Shown in pieces: positions 35,742-47,971 of a stretch of 64,000 nucleotides of DNA. The stretch lies in contig BRON01000014.1 of the NCBI GenBank assembly GCA_024345305.1, positions 806,001 through 870,000 on the forward strand, written 5' to 3'. The notes under the pieces are model-generated. The model did no database searches and was not told where the DNA came from. It saw only the letters and a list, made by a program, of their open reading frames with translations. Both the position numbers and the translations under genes were made by a program. Source of the stretch: Mrakia gelida (taxonomy: Eukaryota > Basidiomycota > Tremellomycetes > Cystofilobasidiales > Mrakiaceae). The stretch's first letter is position 1; each line of letters begins with the position of its first letter.

Positions 35742-36334
35742 GGCCGCGACGCGCTTCGAGCGTTTCCTCTCTCCTCTCTTCTCCCCGCATCCTCACACAC
35801 ACGTCCCTATCTCTCTCTCTCTCCACCATACCCTAGCATCTTATCACCCGCTTCCGACTCTACGCGAGTCCTTTGCTGTAGACCATATCTCTTCTCTCGC
35901 AGAATTCTCTTTCGCTCGTGCTCGCGTTTTATCCCCCTCCTGCCCTAAACAACACGGACACTCGCTCGCAACTCGTTTTTCTCCTGCTCTGATTTCCTCT
36001 CTGCGCCTTGGCTCTACGTCTTTCTCGCTGTATTGATCAGTTATACTCGAAGAAGAAGGACGACGACGCGCTCGAGCGAGCTGGTTCTCGTTTCTCGTTC
36101 TTCGTCTTTTCCCTCCGAAGAAACAAACAACCCTTCACGTAACCGCGCTTGTCAGCCAATTCGGTCAAACACAAGGGCGGCCGTACAGACGGAGGCAAAT
36201 AAAAACTGGGGTTGGCACGCCTCGGCTCTCTCGCTCGAAGCGAAGGGAGGAGTCGACGCTTTTGCAGATCTCACCAAACGTCGACCCTCTCCTCCCTCCC
36301 TCCCCCTTCCCTTTTCCCCTTCTCCTTACCACGC
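35742..36334. other. Intergenic region between KRE6 and HOM6
   Basis: This holds the 3' flank of KRE6 and the promoter of HOM6. The last 100 bases are C/T-rich. No gene is seen. Confidence 0.55.
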
Positions 36335-37969
36335 ATGCACACTCCTCAGATCAACATCGCCCTCGTCGGATTGGGAGGAGTTGGAACTTCTACCTTACAA
36401 ATCTTGCAGTCCCAAACGCTCGCTTCCAAATTCCACCTCATCGCCCTCGCCAACTCTTCCTCGACCTTGCTTCTCCCCACCCACGGAATCCCTACCCTAC
36501 CCACCTCGGCCAACCCTTCTCGATGGCTCAACGAACACGCTCAAGCTCAACCCCTAGACCTCCCAGCTTTCCTCACCAAGCTTTCGTTGATCAAGGGAGA
36601 GACGATCCTCGTCGATAACACCTCGGACGAAAAAGTCGCTGCTCTCTACCCTACGATGCTCAGGCTGGGTCTGCACGTCGTCACTCCCAACAAGAAGGCA
36701 TGGAGTGGGGATCTCTCGCTTTGGCAGGATATCAAGAAGGCTATCGAGGAGAAGGGGAGCTTGTGTTACGGAGAGAGCACCGTAGGAGCTGGTCTGCCCA
36801 TCCTCACGACGTTGAAGGATCTCGTAGAGACGGGGGATGAGATAGTAAAGATTGAGGGTGTCTTGTCGGGTACTCGTGAGTCTTCGCAACTCTTCTTCTT
36901 CTTGTTCTTTTCTCGCTGCTCCACGATGGAAGGGGAAGGTTTGGGTCTCAAACGAGAAGGAGCGAGGGAGAAGGCAATTCAAAGTCGGCCGCCCTTCCTT
37001 CCCCTCCCTGTTCGGCTGTCTCGAGCTCGACTTCCTACGACTTCCAGTCCAAGGAGTATATACTTATGGCGCTATTCTGCCTTAGTAGAGAGCCAGAGGG
37101 ACGAGCTTCTATAGATGAGCAGGCCTTGGCGGTGACAGGCAGAAGTGGTTCCCCTCCGTGTTCTCCGAATCAGCTCGAGCTGACCTCCTTCCTTCCTTCT
37201 CTTCCCTCCTCCCTCCCAGTCTCCTACATCTTTAACAACTACTCCCCTTCCACCCCCGTCTCCTCCAAACCCACCTTCTCCTCCATCATCCACACCGCCA
37301 AATCCCTCGGATACACGGAACCCGACCCAAGAGACGATCTCTCGGGAGTCGACGTCGCGAGGAAGCTCACCATCCTCTCGCGACAGATCCCTTCCCTCGC
37401 TACTGCTTTGCCTAAAGGGTAAGTCCCAACCTCGGTTCTCTACTATGCTCTCCCTTGTGACATTTAAGCTAACTCTCTACCCCGTTTCCCTCCCTCCCAG
37501 ATTCGCTTCCGTCTCCATCTCCTCCCTCGTCCCCAAAGTCCTCGAGGACGCCGAAACCGCTCAGGACTACCTCTCCCGTCTCGCAGAGGGAGATGACCAC
37601 TTCGCCGCTCTTCGGGAACAGGCCGAGTCGAATGGGAAGGTCCTGAGATACGTGGGAGTGATCGACGTTCTCAAGGGAGAGATCAAGGCTGCTCTTGAAC
37701 TGTGAGTCGACATCGAGTCAAGCTCTCTGCTTCTTCGCTCGAGCTCGCTCGCTGACCTCCTCGTCCGCACTTCCCTCCCTCTCAGCTACCCCTCCACCCA
37801 CCCCTTCGCCACCTCCCTCTCCGGATCCGACAACATCATCTCCTTCACCACCAAGCGATACCCTTCCCCTCGTCCCTTGCTCGTTCAGGGAGCTGGTGCC
37901 GGAGGAGAGGTCACGGCCATGGGAGTGGTGGCGGATTGCTTGAGGGTTTGGGAGAGGAGGAGCCGATAA
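36335..37969 (+). CDS. HOM6: Homoserine dehydrogenase
   Basis: This enzyme reduces aspartate semialdehyde to homoserine with NAD(P)H, the branch point to threonine and methionine. Four exons (36335-36875, 37220-37418, 37501-37701, 37786-37969) give 374 residues with consistent phases. The Rossmann motif VGLGGVGTS is at residues 10-18. [27 protein letters not shown] and the hinge string [14 protein letters not shown] follow. [18 protein letters not shown] is the conserved catalytic segment. The end [17 protein letters not shown] is the family C-terminus. Length fits fungal HOM6. An in-frame ATG at 36212 exists, but the leader before 36335 is not protein-like. Confidence 0.97.
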
Positions 37970-39156
37970 ACCTTCTTTGCTTGTCGCTGGGTGATGGAGA
38001 TCTTGTGCGGAGGAGGAAGGGAGGGGAGGGTCCGGGCGGATGTCGTTTTCGTTTTGTGTTTCGTCTCAGGGCTTTCTTTTGGGGTATTATTAGCTTGGTA
38101 GGTACAGTAGGTCCCTCTATTAGATAATTGCTTCTTCTCTCTTTTCACCCGTTTCTGCAATAGACTAGTTTGCTTTCGTTCCGAGTTTGGGGCGAACGAA
38201 AGGTCGTCGCGTCGCGCAAATCGAAAGAGGGAAGACCGAAAAGCGGGCACATTCTCTCGAGCGAGCATGATTCCGAGTCGAGTCGAGATATGTCTACGTC
38301 GGAGTCACCAGTGTTCTGCTTCTGAAAGAAAACAACTTGCAAGAGGATCGAGGGGAGGAGAGCTCGACGACGCGCGCGTTGAGGTCTTTCTTTCTCTTCT
38401 CCTTGCCGTCATCTTTCCTTCCGTCTGGTCTTCGATATGATCTCAGTCTAAGCAGAAGCTATTGTGGATCGAGGTTGAAAGTTTGGCTGCCAAAAATGCC
38501 TGCGAGGTTCGTAACCTAGCAACGGGGACCAGCCCCCGAATCGAACGACTCCGCCCCGTCCAGTTCTGCCTCTTTGGCTCTTAACGTCCAGCTTCGTCCA
38601 TCACGAGCTTCCAGAGCTCCTTCCAGCAGCAGCGCAGATGATCCAGGCCTCACCAAGATCTCGAGGAGCTCAGATAGCAGAAGATCTCGTTCCAGATGAC
38701 GAGGGAGAGCGTTAAAAACTGGTGAGCTTGACCTTTCCTTCCTGCGTCCATCTCCCATCGCGTCTCGTCTTCTCTTCCCTTTCCCGTCTCCCGTCTGCTT
38801 CCATCCATGTCTCGCTTCGCAAGCTCATACATCATCGTTGTCTGCTTTCCAGATCCTCCAGATTCTCATCGCTTTTCGCGTTGGTCTCCGGGGCGTTTCA
38901 CTCCAACGAAGCTCGACCTTCTCTCTCGTCCTTCGACCTCGCATCGACCTCGCTTCGACTCGACTCTCGACTTTGCCGGCTATGCTTCTCTCGCAGCTTC
39001 CATATTTGATCCCTCAGCGTGGATTTTTTCGATCTAGGCGACTGTTTGACCTCTTCTCGTAGGCAGCGAATCGAAGACGACAAACACCCAACGTTCAAGA
39101 GCCTCTTTCCCTTTCGCCTCACGACCTCCAACCACCATCCCACCGGAACCGACATC
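37970..39156. other. Intergenic region, no gene resolved
   Basis: No family-like product is seen on either strand. A GTTCGA-containing stretch near 38550 resembles a tRNA T-loop but lacks paired stems. The frame of the next gene is open upstream to 39019, so that gene may start earlier. Confidence 0.5.
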
Positions 39157-40457
39157 ATGTATCTCAACTTCGACAGCTATCTCTCCCCCTTGTCGATGGA
39201 TCCCCGAGGAGCGTACTTCGACGTCGGCGAAGACGGAGGAACAGAAGGAGGGGGGAGGAAGCGGTCTCCGTCGACGAGGGAGGAGGAGGAGGACGAGGAA
39301 GCTCGAGCGTTTGGTTCTCTCCCTGAGAAGAGGATCAAGGTGGATGTCGTTCCGGATGGTGAGTCCCTCTTCTGTACACTTCATCCACTTTCGAAGGCAA
39401 GGGAGGAGGGAAGAGGAAGGGAGCAGAGCAGCATCTCCTTCTCCCTCCTCCTCCTCCGCGTTCTTCCAGGCCTCGGCTTCCCCCGCTGACCTGTTTCTTC
39501 CTCCTTCATATCTGCGTCGCTCTTTGGTCCTCTTCTCCTTCAGATCATTCTTGGTCCTCAAGATACCCTTCGACTTCACACTCCATCCCTTCCAACTCCT
39601 ACGACGCTTCCTCTTCGAGTCGTTCGTCGCGCTTGTTATCGACCTCCTCTTTCTCCACCGTCGGATCTCCTCAGCAGGACCGATATCGCCCCTCCCAGTA
39701 TCTCGCCACCTCTCAACTCCCCTCTCCCCTCCTCTCAGATCCGCCTCTCACCTGCTCCTTCACTCAGCCAAACACGTACTCGACCTCGGAAGACAACAGC
39801 TTCGGTCTCTCGTTCTCGACCCAGGTGGATCCGTTTGGTCTGGGAGGAAGCGGAGCAGATTGGTGGGAGCTCGACGAAGACGAGGCGGAAGGGACTCCGG
39901 TGGTAAAGTCGACGATGCTGGTTGGGTTGGTAGTGGATAGGAAGGCAGATGTTGCAGGCTCCTCCCTTGGATGGAACGAAGGACTAGGCTGGTCCGAGCT
40001 CACCTCCTCCCCCGTTTCACAACAACCCTTCCTCGACTACTCCTACCCCTCCAGTCCCTCGGATCAACTCGCTACCTCTCCAAACCAAACCCAAGCCCAA
40101 GTCCACCCCTACCACCCCTCCCCTCCTACCTCCCATCATCAACACCTCGCCCAAACCTCGCCCACCTCTCAATTCCTCACTCCTCCCTACTCTCCTCCTC
40201 ATCCATGCCCCGTTCCCTCCCACCAAACACGTCGTCCTCGCAACTTCTACCAAGAGCGAGTCGCTGCTCTCAACGCTCGAGGCGCTCGTCCAAGCTTCAT
40301 CGCTCTCCCCGCCGGATCAAGCTCGAGCTACTCATCTGGGAGCAACTCGGGCGAGGACTTCGCTTCTGCCCTCGGGAGGATCAGGAGGGAGAAAGGACCC
40401 TTCAAACTCGTCTTCCCGACCATGAGGAGGACCCCTTCCCCTCCTGCGCTGGCGTAA
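39157..40457 (+). CDS. Unknown low-complexity protein of 371 residues
   Basis: Exon 1 (39157-39358) starts MYLNFDSYLSPLSMDPRG and contains a KRKR-like basic patch next to a Glu-rich run. A GTGAGT intron joins exon 2 (39544-40457) in phase. The middle is Ser/Thr/Gln/Pro-rich with many SP and TP pairs. The last 70 residues are more ordered (YQERVAALNARGARPSFIAL, FASALGRIRREKGPFKLVF). The composition suggests a nuclear regulatory protein with a short C-terminal conserved patch, but no DNA-binding domain is visible. The start at 39157 follows a C-rich leader; 39019 is an alternative. Confidence 0.72.
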
Positions 40458-41690
40458 CTGAGGAGGGAAAGGGAGGGAGGGGAGGGGAGGAGACGCGTCG
40501 CTCGCTCGCTCGCTGGTTGTTTGGTCTCAGGGTTCTTCTCGCTCTTTGTGAGTTCTCGTCTTCCTCTTTTCCTTTCACCTCTTCTCGAAGAATCTGACTG
40601 ACTCTTTATCTCGCTCGTCCCCCTTCCAGAACGATTCCTCCTCGCTCATGACTTCTCCGGTTCTCCTCCACCTCGCTCCTCGTCCTCGACGCGTCGCGTC
40701 GGTTCGTCTCTCTCTCTCCTTCTCTCGGTTTGGGCTTTCTGTTCTCACGGCAGTTCGTAGATACATCCAACGAGCTAGACTCCCCTTCGTTCTTCTTCTT
40801 CTGTTTCTTCTCCTTTTCGCTCTCGCTCTCGCTCGCCTGCTCATCCTTCTCCCGTTCATCTCCTCGTCCCTTTCGTGTTCCACCTCCCCTTCCCATCTCA
40901 CGTCTCCCTCCATCTTGTTTTTACCCTTTCTTTTGCTTCTTCATCTCATCAAACGACCTACCCCCATGTTCTCTCCTCTTGTTACCCTTCTTGTGCTCTT
41001 CTTCGTTCGTTGACCCTCGCCCGCTCCTCACGCACGCTCTCACGTCTTTTCTTTTCTTTTCTTGCTTTGTTTGGTTGTCTCTCTTCTTTGACGAACATCC
41101 GCATCTCACTCACCTCCGTCCCCCGTCTTCTCAGCCTGTTTCAGTCGGCGAGGTCGAAAACAGACGCGCTTTTCGCGGGCGAGGGACGACGCGCGCATCG
41201 AATGCTGTCTCCTTCGAGACGACTCAGACGAAGTCAGAGAGGGCCTTTTCTTTTTTGTAGCAGATGATGACGAAACTATGAGCTTTGCGAATGGAAGACT
41301 GCTTGTTTGTCGAGGCGACGAGGGAGGGGGGACAGAAGGGCGAACGAAAAGATTGGGACGAGGTCGTCTTAACAGCCTCGTTTTCAGAGCACTTTGGTTT
41401 CCCTTCACGCGTGAGCGAGAAAGAGAAAACCTTCTCTCGTCTCAACTTGAGATGGACGATCTGCGAGGAAGATCTTCACTTTTGTTGACCTCCTGTCGCG
41501 ACGACTCCGCGTCCCCTTTCCTGCTTCGCGTCAGAGAGGTCGAGCTTCGTTCGTTTCCTTTCTCCTTCTGCCTTCGCCTCTCACCCATCCATCCAGCACA
41601 CCTCGTACAAACTTCCCCCATCTCTTCTCTTCCCCTCCCTCTACGGTCTTTCGAGTCGTTTGAGACGTTCCTGTAGCTAGAAGGGCGTGG
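40458..41690. other. Intergenic region, no gene resolved
   Basis: Two GACGCGTC palindromes lie close together at 40492 and 40688. Long C/T-rich tracts occur on the + strand and give spurious Leu/Ser-rich open frames. No family-like product is seen. Confidence 0.5.
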
Positions 41691-44600
41691 ATGTCGTCCA
41701 GTCGAGAAGGTCGAGCTCCTCCTCCTCCCTCCTCCTTCGCCAGGACTCCTTCCTCGAATCGATCCTCCGTCTCTCCAGACAACAGGAGACAGTCAGCCAT
41801 CTTCGTCGGCAAGATCCCTCTCAGCATCACTCCCGCCAGCACCAAGGACTCGTCCCCTCTTCACGCATCTACGGCTTCCACTTCGTCGTCGTCGTCGTCT
41901 TCGTCGAATCGTTCGAGCTCCTCTCTTCAACATCAACACCAACAGGGACAGGATCCATCCAACAACGACGACATCACTTCCTCCTCCTCTTCTACCTTCA
42001 AACGACCTTCCAAATCTACTCGTCGACCCTCCCTTCAGAACGGACTTCCTTCGCCTCCGTTCACCTCCTCAGAAGGATCAGGAGGTTCGATACGACTTCC
42101 AAACCAAACTCAACCTCCTCAACCTCCTCCTTCCTCCTTCCAGCACTCCTTACACAGAGACAACAGCACTTCAAGCGGTCAATCAGAAGAGGACATAGAC
42201 AACTCCTTGGTCATGGATGGATACGACAGCCAACAGCACGAGCAGGCAAGAGCAACGACGACGAGCAGGAGGTCCTCTTTGACGAGTTCGAGGAGGGAGC
42301 AACGAGGAGATCAAGAGAGGGATCAGAGGATCAAGGATCTCAAGGAGAGGAACGTAAAGGTGAGTGAATCTGTTCTTATAGAAGGAGATTTTCGCTCTCT
42401 AGTTTGAGGAGGAGTCTGCCGTAGAGGAAGGAGCAACCGAGCTCACTTTCCTCCCTTCCCCTCTCCCCTCTCTCCTCAGATCATCGACCACCTCGCAACC
42501 CTCTCCTCCTCACCTTCCAACGCTCGCTACTCCTCAGACTCCCCAGCAACTCCCTCTCCAACCAGATCCTCTTATCGAACAGCACCCCCTTCCTCTTCGT
42601 CCAACTCGACCTCTTCCTCTACCAAATCCACTCGACGCTCCTCCCTTCCAGCCCCTCCTCCAACAACAACCTCCTCCAACGGTCGGCTCATTAAACCTCC
42701 TCTACGCGACGACGCAGGCTGGGAAGCATCAGCAGGAGAGGAAACCGAGAGAGCTTACTCCTCGGGAGGAGGATCTCCATCAGGCAGCGGAGGAGGAGGA
42801 TGGGGAGAACGAGATCTTCAACAGCAACGTCGACCCAACCTCCCCCGATCAGGCTTTTCAGGTTCGAGCGCCGAAGGAGGACCAGAGACCTACAGGCGTC
42901 CTCCCTCTGTAGCCTCTCCATCTCACGAGAGGACCTCCTCGCTAGGATCGGATGGAGCCCTCAGTCGTCGAAGCAGTCGAAGCGGAGGAAGTCGAGGACC
43001 AGGAGGAGGACCGTCAGCTTCCCTTCACACTCAATCTCAATCCATGTCCTCCCTCGACCATCCCACTCCACCTCCCAGCAGCATCACCACCACCAACCAG
43101 AGCCCACGAGTAGCTCGAGATGCTCCCTCCTCCCTTCGAACCACTGCTCTCCATCGCTCCCAGTCGACTTCGACCACTGGATCAGGTTCCTCCTCAGGTC
43201 GACCCGCTCTTCAACCTCGTCAAGGCTCAGACGGCTCCTCTGACTCTCGCGTCGTCCCTTCTCCCTCCGGCAATCGATCCAGAGCAGGCTCAGGCGGATC
43301 TCCCTCGTCAGGATCCCTCCACCAAACCCTTCGGATCTCTCCCTCGGTCAGGTCCACTCGAGGTTCGCTCGCTGGCCTCGCCAACAGTCGAGAGACCTCT
43401 CCTTCTCCTCGATCTCAACAACCACCCTTCTCAGCAGCGAGATCGACCTTCGCATCTCGTCAAGCCGTCAGATCCAACTCGCAGGCTTCCTCCCTCGCAA
43501 GTCCGTTCTCGTCGCCGGACAAGGAGATTAACGGACGCGGTTCGACGACGGAGACGGTTGGGAGGAGGAGAGCGAATGGAGGAGAGACTTCGACGGCTGG
43601 AGGAGAGCAGAGGTCAGACGAGAGAGCTACGAGGGAGAGGCAGACTAGTGGAGGAGCGAAGAGGAGGGCGCCGTTGCCGATGGAGTTCAGAAACGACGGA
43701 GTGAGTGTCGCGTCTTCTTCGTTCGTTCCTTCTTCTTTCCTTCGCTGACTCTTCGACCTCTGGCCCCCTCTCTCTCTCTCTTCAGTCACCACCCGAACCC
43801 GCTCCTCCCGCTCCTCCACCCCCTCGAAACCCTCGCATCACCACCACCGCTCCCACCCTCTCCAAAAGATCCGTCGACCTCGACCGATCCTCTCCCAACC
43901 GCGCCTCTCCAGAGTTCTACACCGCTTCCGGATCCAGCACTCTCACTCACAACACCAGTCCTCGGATCTCTCGAGTCCTCCCTCCCAGTCGCTCAAGGAC
44001 CATCCGAGGAAACGGCTACGACGAGCAGGATCGACCGAGATATCTCAGGCGAGGGGGGAGTGCCGAGAGTGCGTTGGCGGAGAAGGATGGGAAGCGAGGA
44101 GGCGAGGAGAACAACGGGAGGGATCTGTTCTCGAGGGACGAGAAGTCGGCGGGGGCGGTGGGTGGTGGTAGTGGAGGGACGAGGGAGATCCTGGCGAGGA
44201 TAGAGAGGGAGACGGCGGAGAGGGAGGAGAAGAAGAGGGAGTTGTTGGAGAGTCAGGCGTTGAGGAGGGCGGAGAGCGTGATGGCTTCGTCGAAGCAGCA
44301 GGAGAGGACGTATCAGCAGCATCAGCAGCACGATCGACCGGAGAGCTCGATGTCGAGGACGGAGGACTTCAACAGGAGATTCCCTCCGAGAACGCCAACG
44401 GCTTCGACGACGAGGAACTCGGTTCGACATACACCTCAGACGATGGCTCCTCTTCGACCTTCCACGGCCATGTCCTCCTTCATGGACGATGCACCTCGAA
44501 CGGCTCCTCCCATCGGTCAACATCACCTGAGGTCCCATCGGTCGATCTACAACATCCAAGCAGCAGCAGCGAGGGAAGACGCGTCTCCCTCTCCGTCCCA

Positions 44601-46251
44601 ACTCCTTGGGTCGAGGAACGCCATCAACAACGATCTCAGTCGAGCAGCAGCAGGAACTCCCACCAGGCAATCCACCTTTGATCGAAACCAGTCCCTTCGT
44701 CGAGCAGCAACTCCTTCCTCCGCCTCCCCTTACCACCCTCGAGCCATGACCTCCATCGACTTCCCAACCTCCACCTCCTCCCACTCCAACTTCTCCGCCT
44801 CGACAAGCTCAGGTCCACTCGAGAACATGGTGAAAGCCTTCGCCCACCTCGAGGCCTACTACTCTCCCCTCTCCCTCCACTCCTCGGACGCTATCATACG
44901 ATCAGCCAACGCTCTCATGTCGTCGGCGGAAAGCACCAACACGTCCATCGCTCAAGTCCTCGCGTTCACGCGTCAGCAACTCGTCGACGCCGAGGTTAAC
45001 GACATGCCTCTCGATTTCATCGATGGTCTGAATCAGGTCTCGTTCGATCTGAAGGAGGCGAAGAAGACGAGCGATGAGGAGATCAGGCAGTTGGTCGATT
45101 TGATGGCGGCGTTGCCGAGGTTGGGGAGGGAGCTGGGAGCTGCTGGAGGAGGAGGAGGAGGGTCGTCGGATGGAGGAAGGGACGACAGGATGTTCGCTGG
45201 GGTGAGGTCGAGGCATAGTAGTTTGGAGAAGGGTGGATCGCCGTCGTTGGTGGGCAGGAACGAGTCGAGGAGGAGCATGGACTTCCATTCGAGGGAGGCT
45301 TCGGAACCAGGTTCGTCCTTACTTTCCTTCTCTCTCTCCCTCGACCCAACCTGACCCTCCTTTCCCTTTTCTCGTTCGTTTGCTCCAGCTCCCTCTCGCT
45401 TCGCCGACTCCCACTACACTCGACCCTCCACCTCCCAACAAACCTACTCCTCCATCACCACCTCCCCGTCCTCTCGCTTCCAACGCGACACCCTCCAACC
45501 TCGACCTCGACTCCCCTCCATCCCCTCCGTTCGTCAATTCGTCAACGACGCTCGAGCAGCAGCAGACTCCTCTTCGACTTCGACGGTCTCAGCAGCTCCC
45601 TTCCCTCGCACAGGCGACTCCTCCACCTCCCTCAACTCCCAAACCCTCTCCCCTCCAAGGAAACGAACCTCCGTCCTCACTCACGTCTTCGATCGGTTCT
45701 CCAGCAAACAAGAGGACCCCGCGTCGTCGACGGACAAACTCCCTTCGCCAGATCGAACCTGGAGACAAGCCAAACTCTCCTCGACCTCAACCGTTCGAGC
45801 CACCTCCCTCTTCCCCTCCGGACCAAAAGTCTCCGAACCCACCACTGCCATCAGCACCGTAACCGCTACTCACGGCTCTCCCTCTCGGACCACCTCCGGT
45901 CTCCCTCTCGACCCCGAATCCTACGACGAGAACGACGACTCTCCTCGACCCAAGATCTCAGCGACCGCGAGCTTCCTCAATCGAGCACGAACGATGAGCA
46001 TGCACCCCGGATCTGGGGAGTCGAGTCCAAGGAGAGGGAGTGGGGATCCTAGGAGGACGAGCTTCGCTGAGGACGAGGATACTCACGCGTCGGGGTCGGG
46101 GTCGGAGGAGAGTGCTGAGAGGAGAAGGAGGATGAGCCTGCCGCCAGCTGGAAGCATGACTTCTACCAGTCCCTCGAGCGTGCTGAGGAGGCTGCCAGGT
46201 ATCTTTGGGGGAGGTTCGCCGAAGAAGAAGGACACGACGGGGTTGCCGTAG
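41691..46251 (+). CDS. Large Ser-rich scaffold-like protein of 1425 residues, function unknown
   Basis: Four exons (41691-42359, 42480-43700, 43786-45310, 45389-46251) join in phase. Most of the protein is disordered: Ser, Pro, Gly, Arg and Gln repeats with many RS, SP and RRxS sites. Three parts look folded. A short coiled coil spans the first intron (RDQRIKDLKERNVK, then IIDHLATLS). A second helix rich in Glu/Arg lies at about 44185-44290 (REILARIERETAEREEKKRE). A helical domain of about 105 residues lies at 44815-45130 (ENMVKAFAHLEAYYSPLS, SSAESTNTSIAQVLAFTRQQ, LNQVSFDLKEAKKTSDEEIR). The tail ends LPGIFGGGSPKKKD. It may be a cytoskeleton or cell-cycle scaffold, but that is a guess from composition. 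The last intron uses GTTCGT. Confidence 0.87.
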
Positions 46252-46660
46252 ACGGTTGTTGGACTGGTTCTCGTTTCTTCGTTCGCGTTCTCGGTTTTTC
46301 GTCCCCGTTTTTCGTTCTTTGCTTAGTCTGGCTCTCTCTCTCGGCTCATCGTTGACTTTTTAGCCATCGCCTACTCCTTCTCTCCTGCACACCACTCTTA
46401 TCCCCGTTCCGTTTTCGCTTCGTCGTTCTCGCTCCATCTCTTTCCCTCCTCGTTCGTCGCGTCCTAACCACAAAGCAGCTTTCTTGTTCGAAACAGGTTT
46501 TTCTTCTGCATCCACACCCGCTATAGCTTTCGTTTCTCTTTCTCTGTATTGCTACGTATACGATCTTCTCTTCTTTTCGCTCCCTCCTTCGTTCGGTGGA
46601 GAAAGAAGCGAGACGCGTCGGCGCATGACCAGTCACGGATCTGGTTCTCCTCTCGGTTGA

Positions 46661-46693
46661 TATCGACGTAGTCAATCTATCCCCCGAAACACG
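46661..46693 (+). repeat. Short direct repeat, copy 1
   Basis: This copy reads TATCGACGTA, then CAATCTATCCCCCGAAACACG with small changes relative to copy 2 at 46811-46847. It lies in the promoter-proximal space between two genes. Confidence 0.6.
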
Positions 46694-46810
46694 GATGCTT
46701 CTCTTCTTTCGTTCTTCGTTGATGGATACGATTGGGAGGAGGGCGAAAGACGGCGCGTCCAATCCATGATGGATTCTTCTTCTCGCTCGTGGATCCTCCA
46801 AATCATCGTT

Positions 46811-46847
46811 TATCGACGTACGTAGGCAATCTAGCCCCCGAAACACG
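46811..46847 (+). repeat. Short direct repeat, copy 2
   Basis: This copy shares TATCGACGTA and the block CCCCCGAAACACG with copy 1, with a 4-base insertion between the blocks. The spacing between copies is 150 bases. Confidence 0.6.
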
Positions 46848-47971
46848 AAATCCACTCGGACGAGAAAGGAGGTGTCTTATCCATCGTCAACCAGCCCAGG
46901 GTGCGGGGAGAGAAGGGGGGACCGATCGACTCGACGCGACCTCGTTCATCGTTTTCGACTCGCAGCCTGCCCACCAGCCAGCTGGTCGTTCAGCAGGTTA
47001 ATTTCCCAGGCCGAGCCTTTGACGAGGTAGAATACACCCGTCTCGGGAAGAGAAGTTGAACGGAAGCGAAGAAGGACGAGAGAGAGAGAGAGAGAAAGAG
47101 CGGGAAGCGAACGAAGGAAGGTCGAAATGGATCCGTCTCTTCTTCGTCTTCCTCCGGTACTGCTGTTTCGCTCACACTTGATACTTCCTTCATCCCCGCT
47201 CGATCCGTTCCCGCCCCTCCCCATCTCGTCGACCAAGTAGGTGGAATCCCTAGAGACCTGATGGGAACCGAAAAGAGAAGGGTGAAAGAAAAGGAACCGG
47301 CGAGTGAGACTGATTCGGTTTCAGCGAGTGTCTTCAGTTCCAGACAGAACCACGAGAACGAGGAAGGGGAAAAGGGCATCATCATCATGCCGAGATTGCC
47401 GTGTATACCGCGGGGTGAAAACATCAGAAGACAGCTTCCCTTGGGTCCATCTTCCAGAGACACGAAGGGCGAAACATTCTCGACGTCCTTCTTCGGCTCG
47501 CGTGGACCTCGCTTTTCTCCGTGCTTTGTCTCTGAACGAAAGCTTGCTGACGTCGCTCTCTCTCCTCTTCTTGAAGGCCCTCGTCGGGGCTCTTTCGTTC
47601 CTGCTGCTTCGCACTGTAGGTCGAAAGCCATCGGATTCGAGCTGAAGGAAAGAGAAAGAGGAGGGGGCTCGATGTGATTTCTTCGCTTCCGCTCTGCCCA
47701 CTCCAACTTCTCCAAGCGGATAACAATTCCTCTCGATCGTTTGATGAATTAGCTTCCTCAGCAGTTCCCAGAGATCGACAAACTCCCCGAGACCCTGTTT
47801 GGGGAAGACGAGCGAGGCACGTTGACGTTGAAGCGCGAAATCGATCTCGTCGGGCTCTCTTTTCTCTTCTCTTTTCTTTCGCTTCGTAACCACCACCCTG
47901 AACCCCCTTCTCTTCTACCATCTTCTTCTATCTTACCTCCTTCACGCACTTCTTCACTTACCTCATCGCTC

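Larger units (their letters stand above)
46252..47971. other. Intergenic region with a short direct repeat
   Basis: No gene is recognised in about 1.7 kb. A repeated element of about 33-37 bases is annotated separately. GACGCGTC occurs at 46611. A 16-base string at 47715-47730 matches the lac operator core by eye. The last 150 bases before the Zn2Cys6 gene are C/T-rich leader. Confidence 0.5.

Noticed and set aside
38520..38600. tRNA-like T-loop string on the - strand
   Set aside because: The flanking bases do not pair into a T-stem or acceptor stem and no anticodon arm is found.
40720..41110. Leu-rich + strand frames resembling membrane proteins
   Set aside because: They come from long C/T tracts, show no conserved motif and have no consistent start or splice pattern.
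43993..44784. Long - strand open frame of 263 codons
   Set aside because: It is a shadow of the 1425-residue gene, Arg/Ser-rich on account of the codon bias on the other strand.
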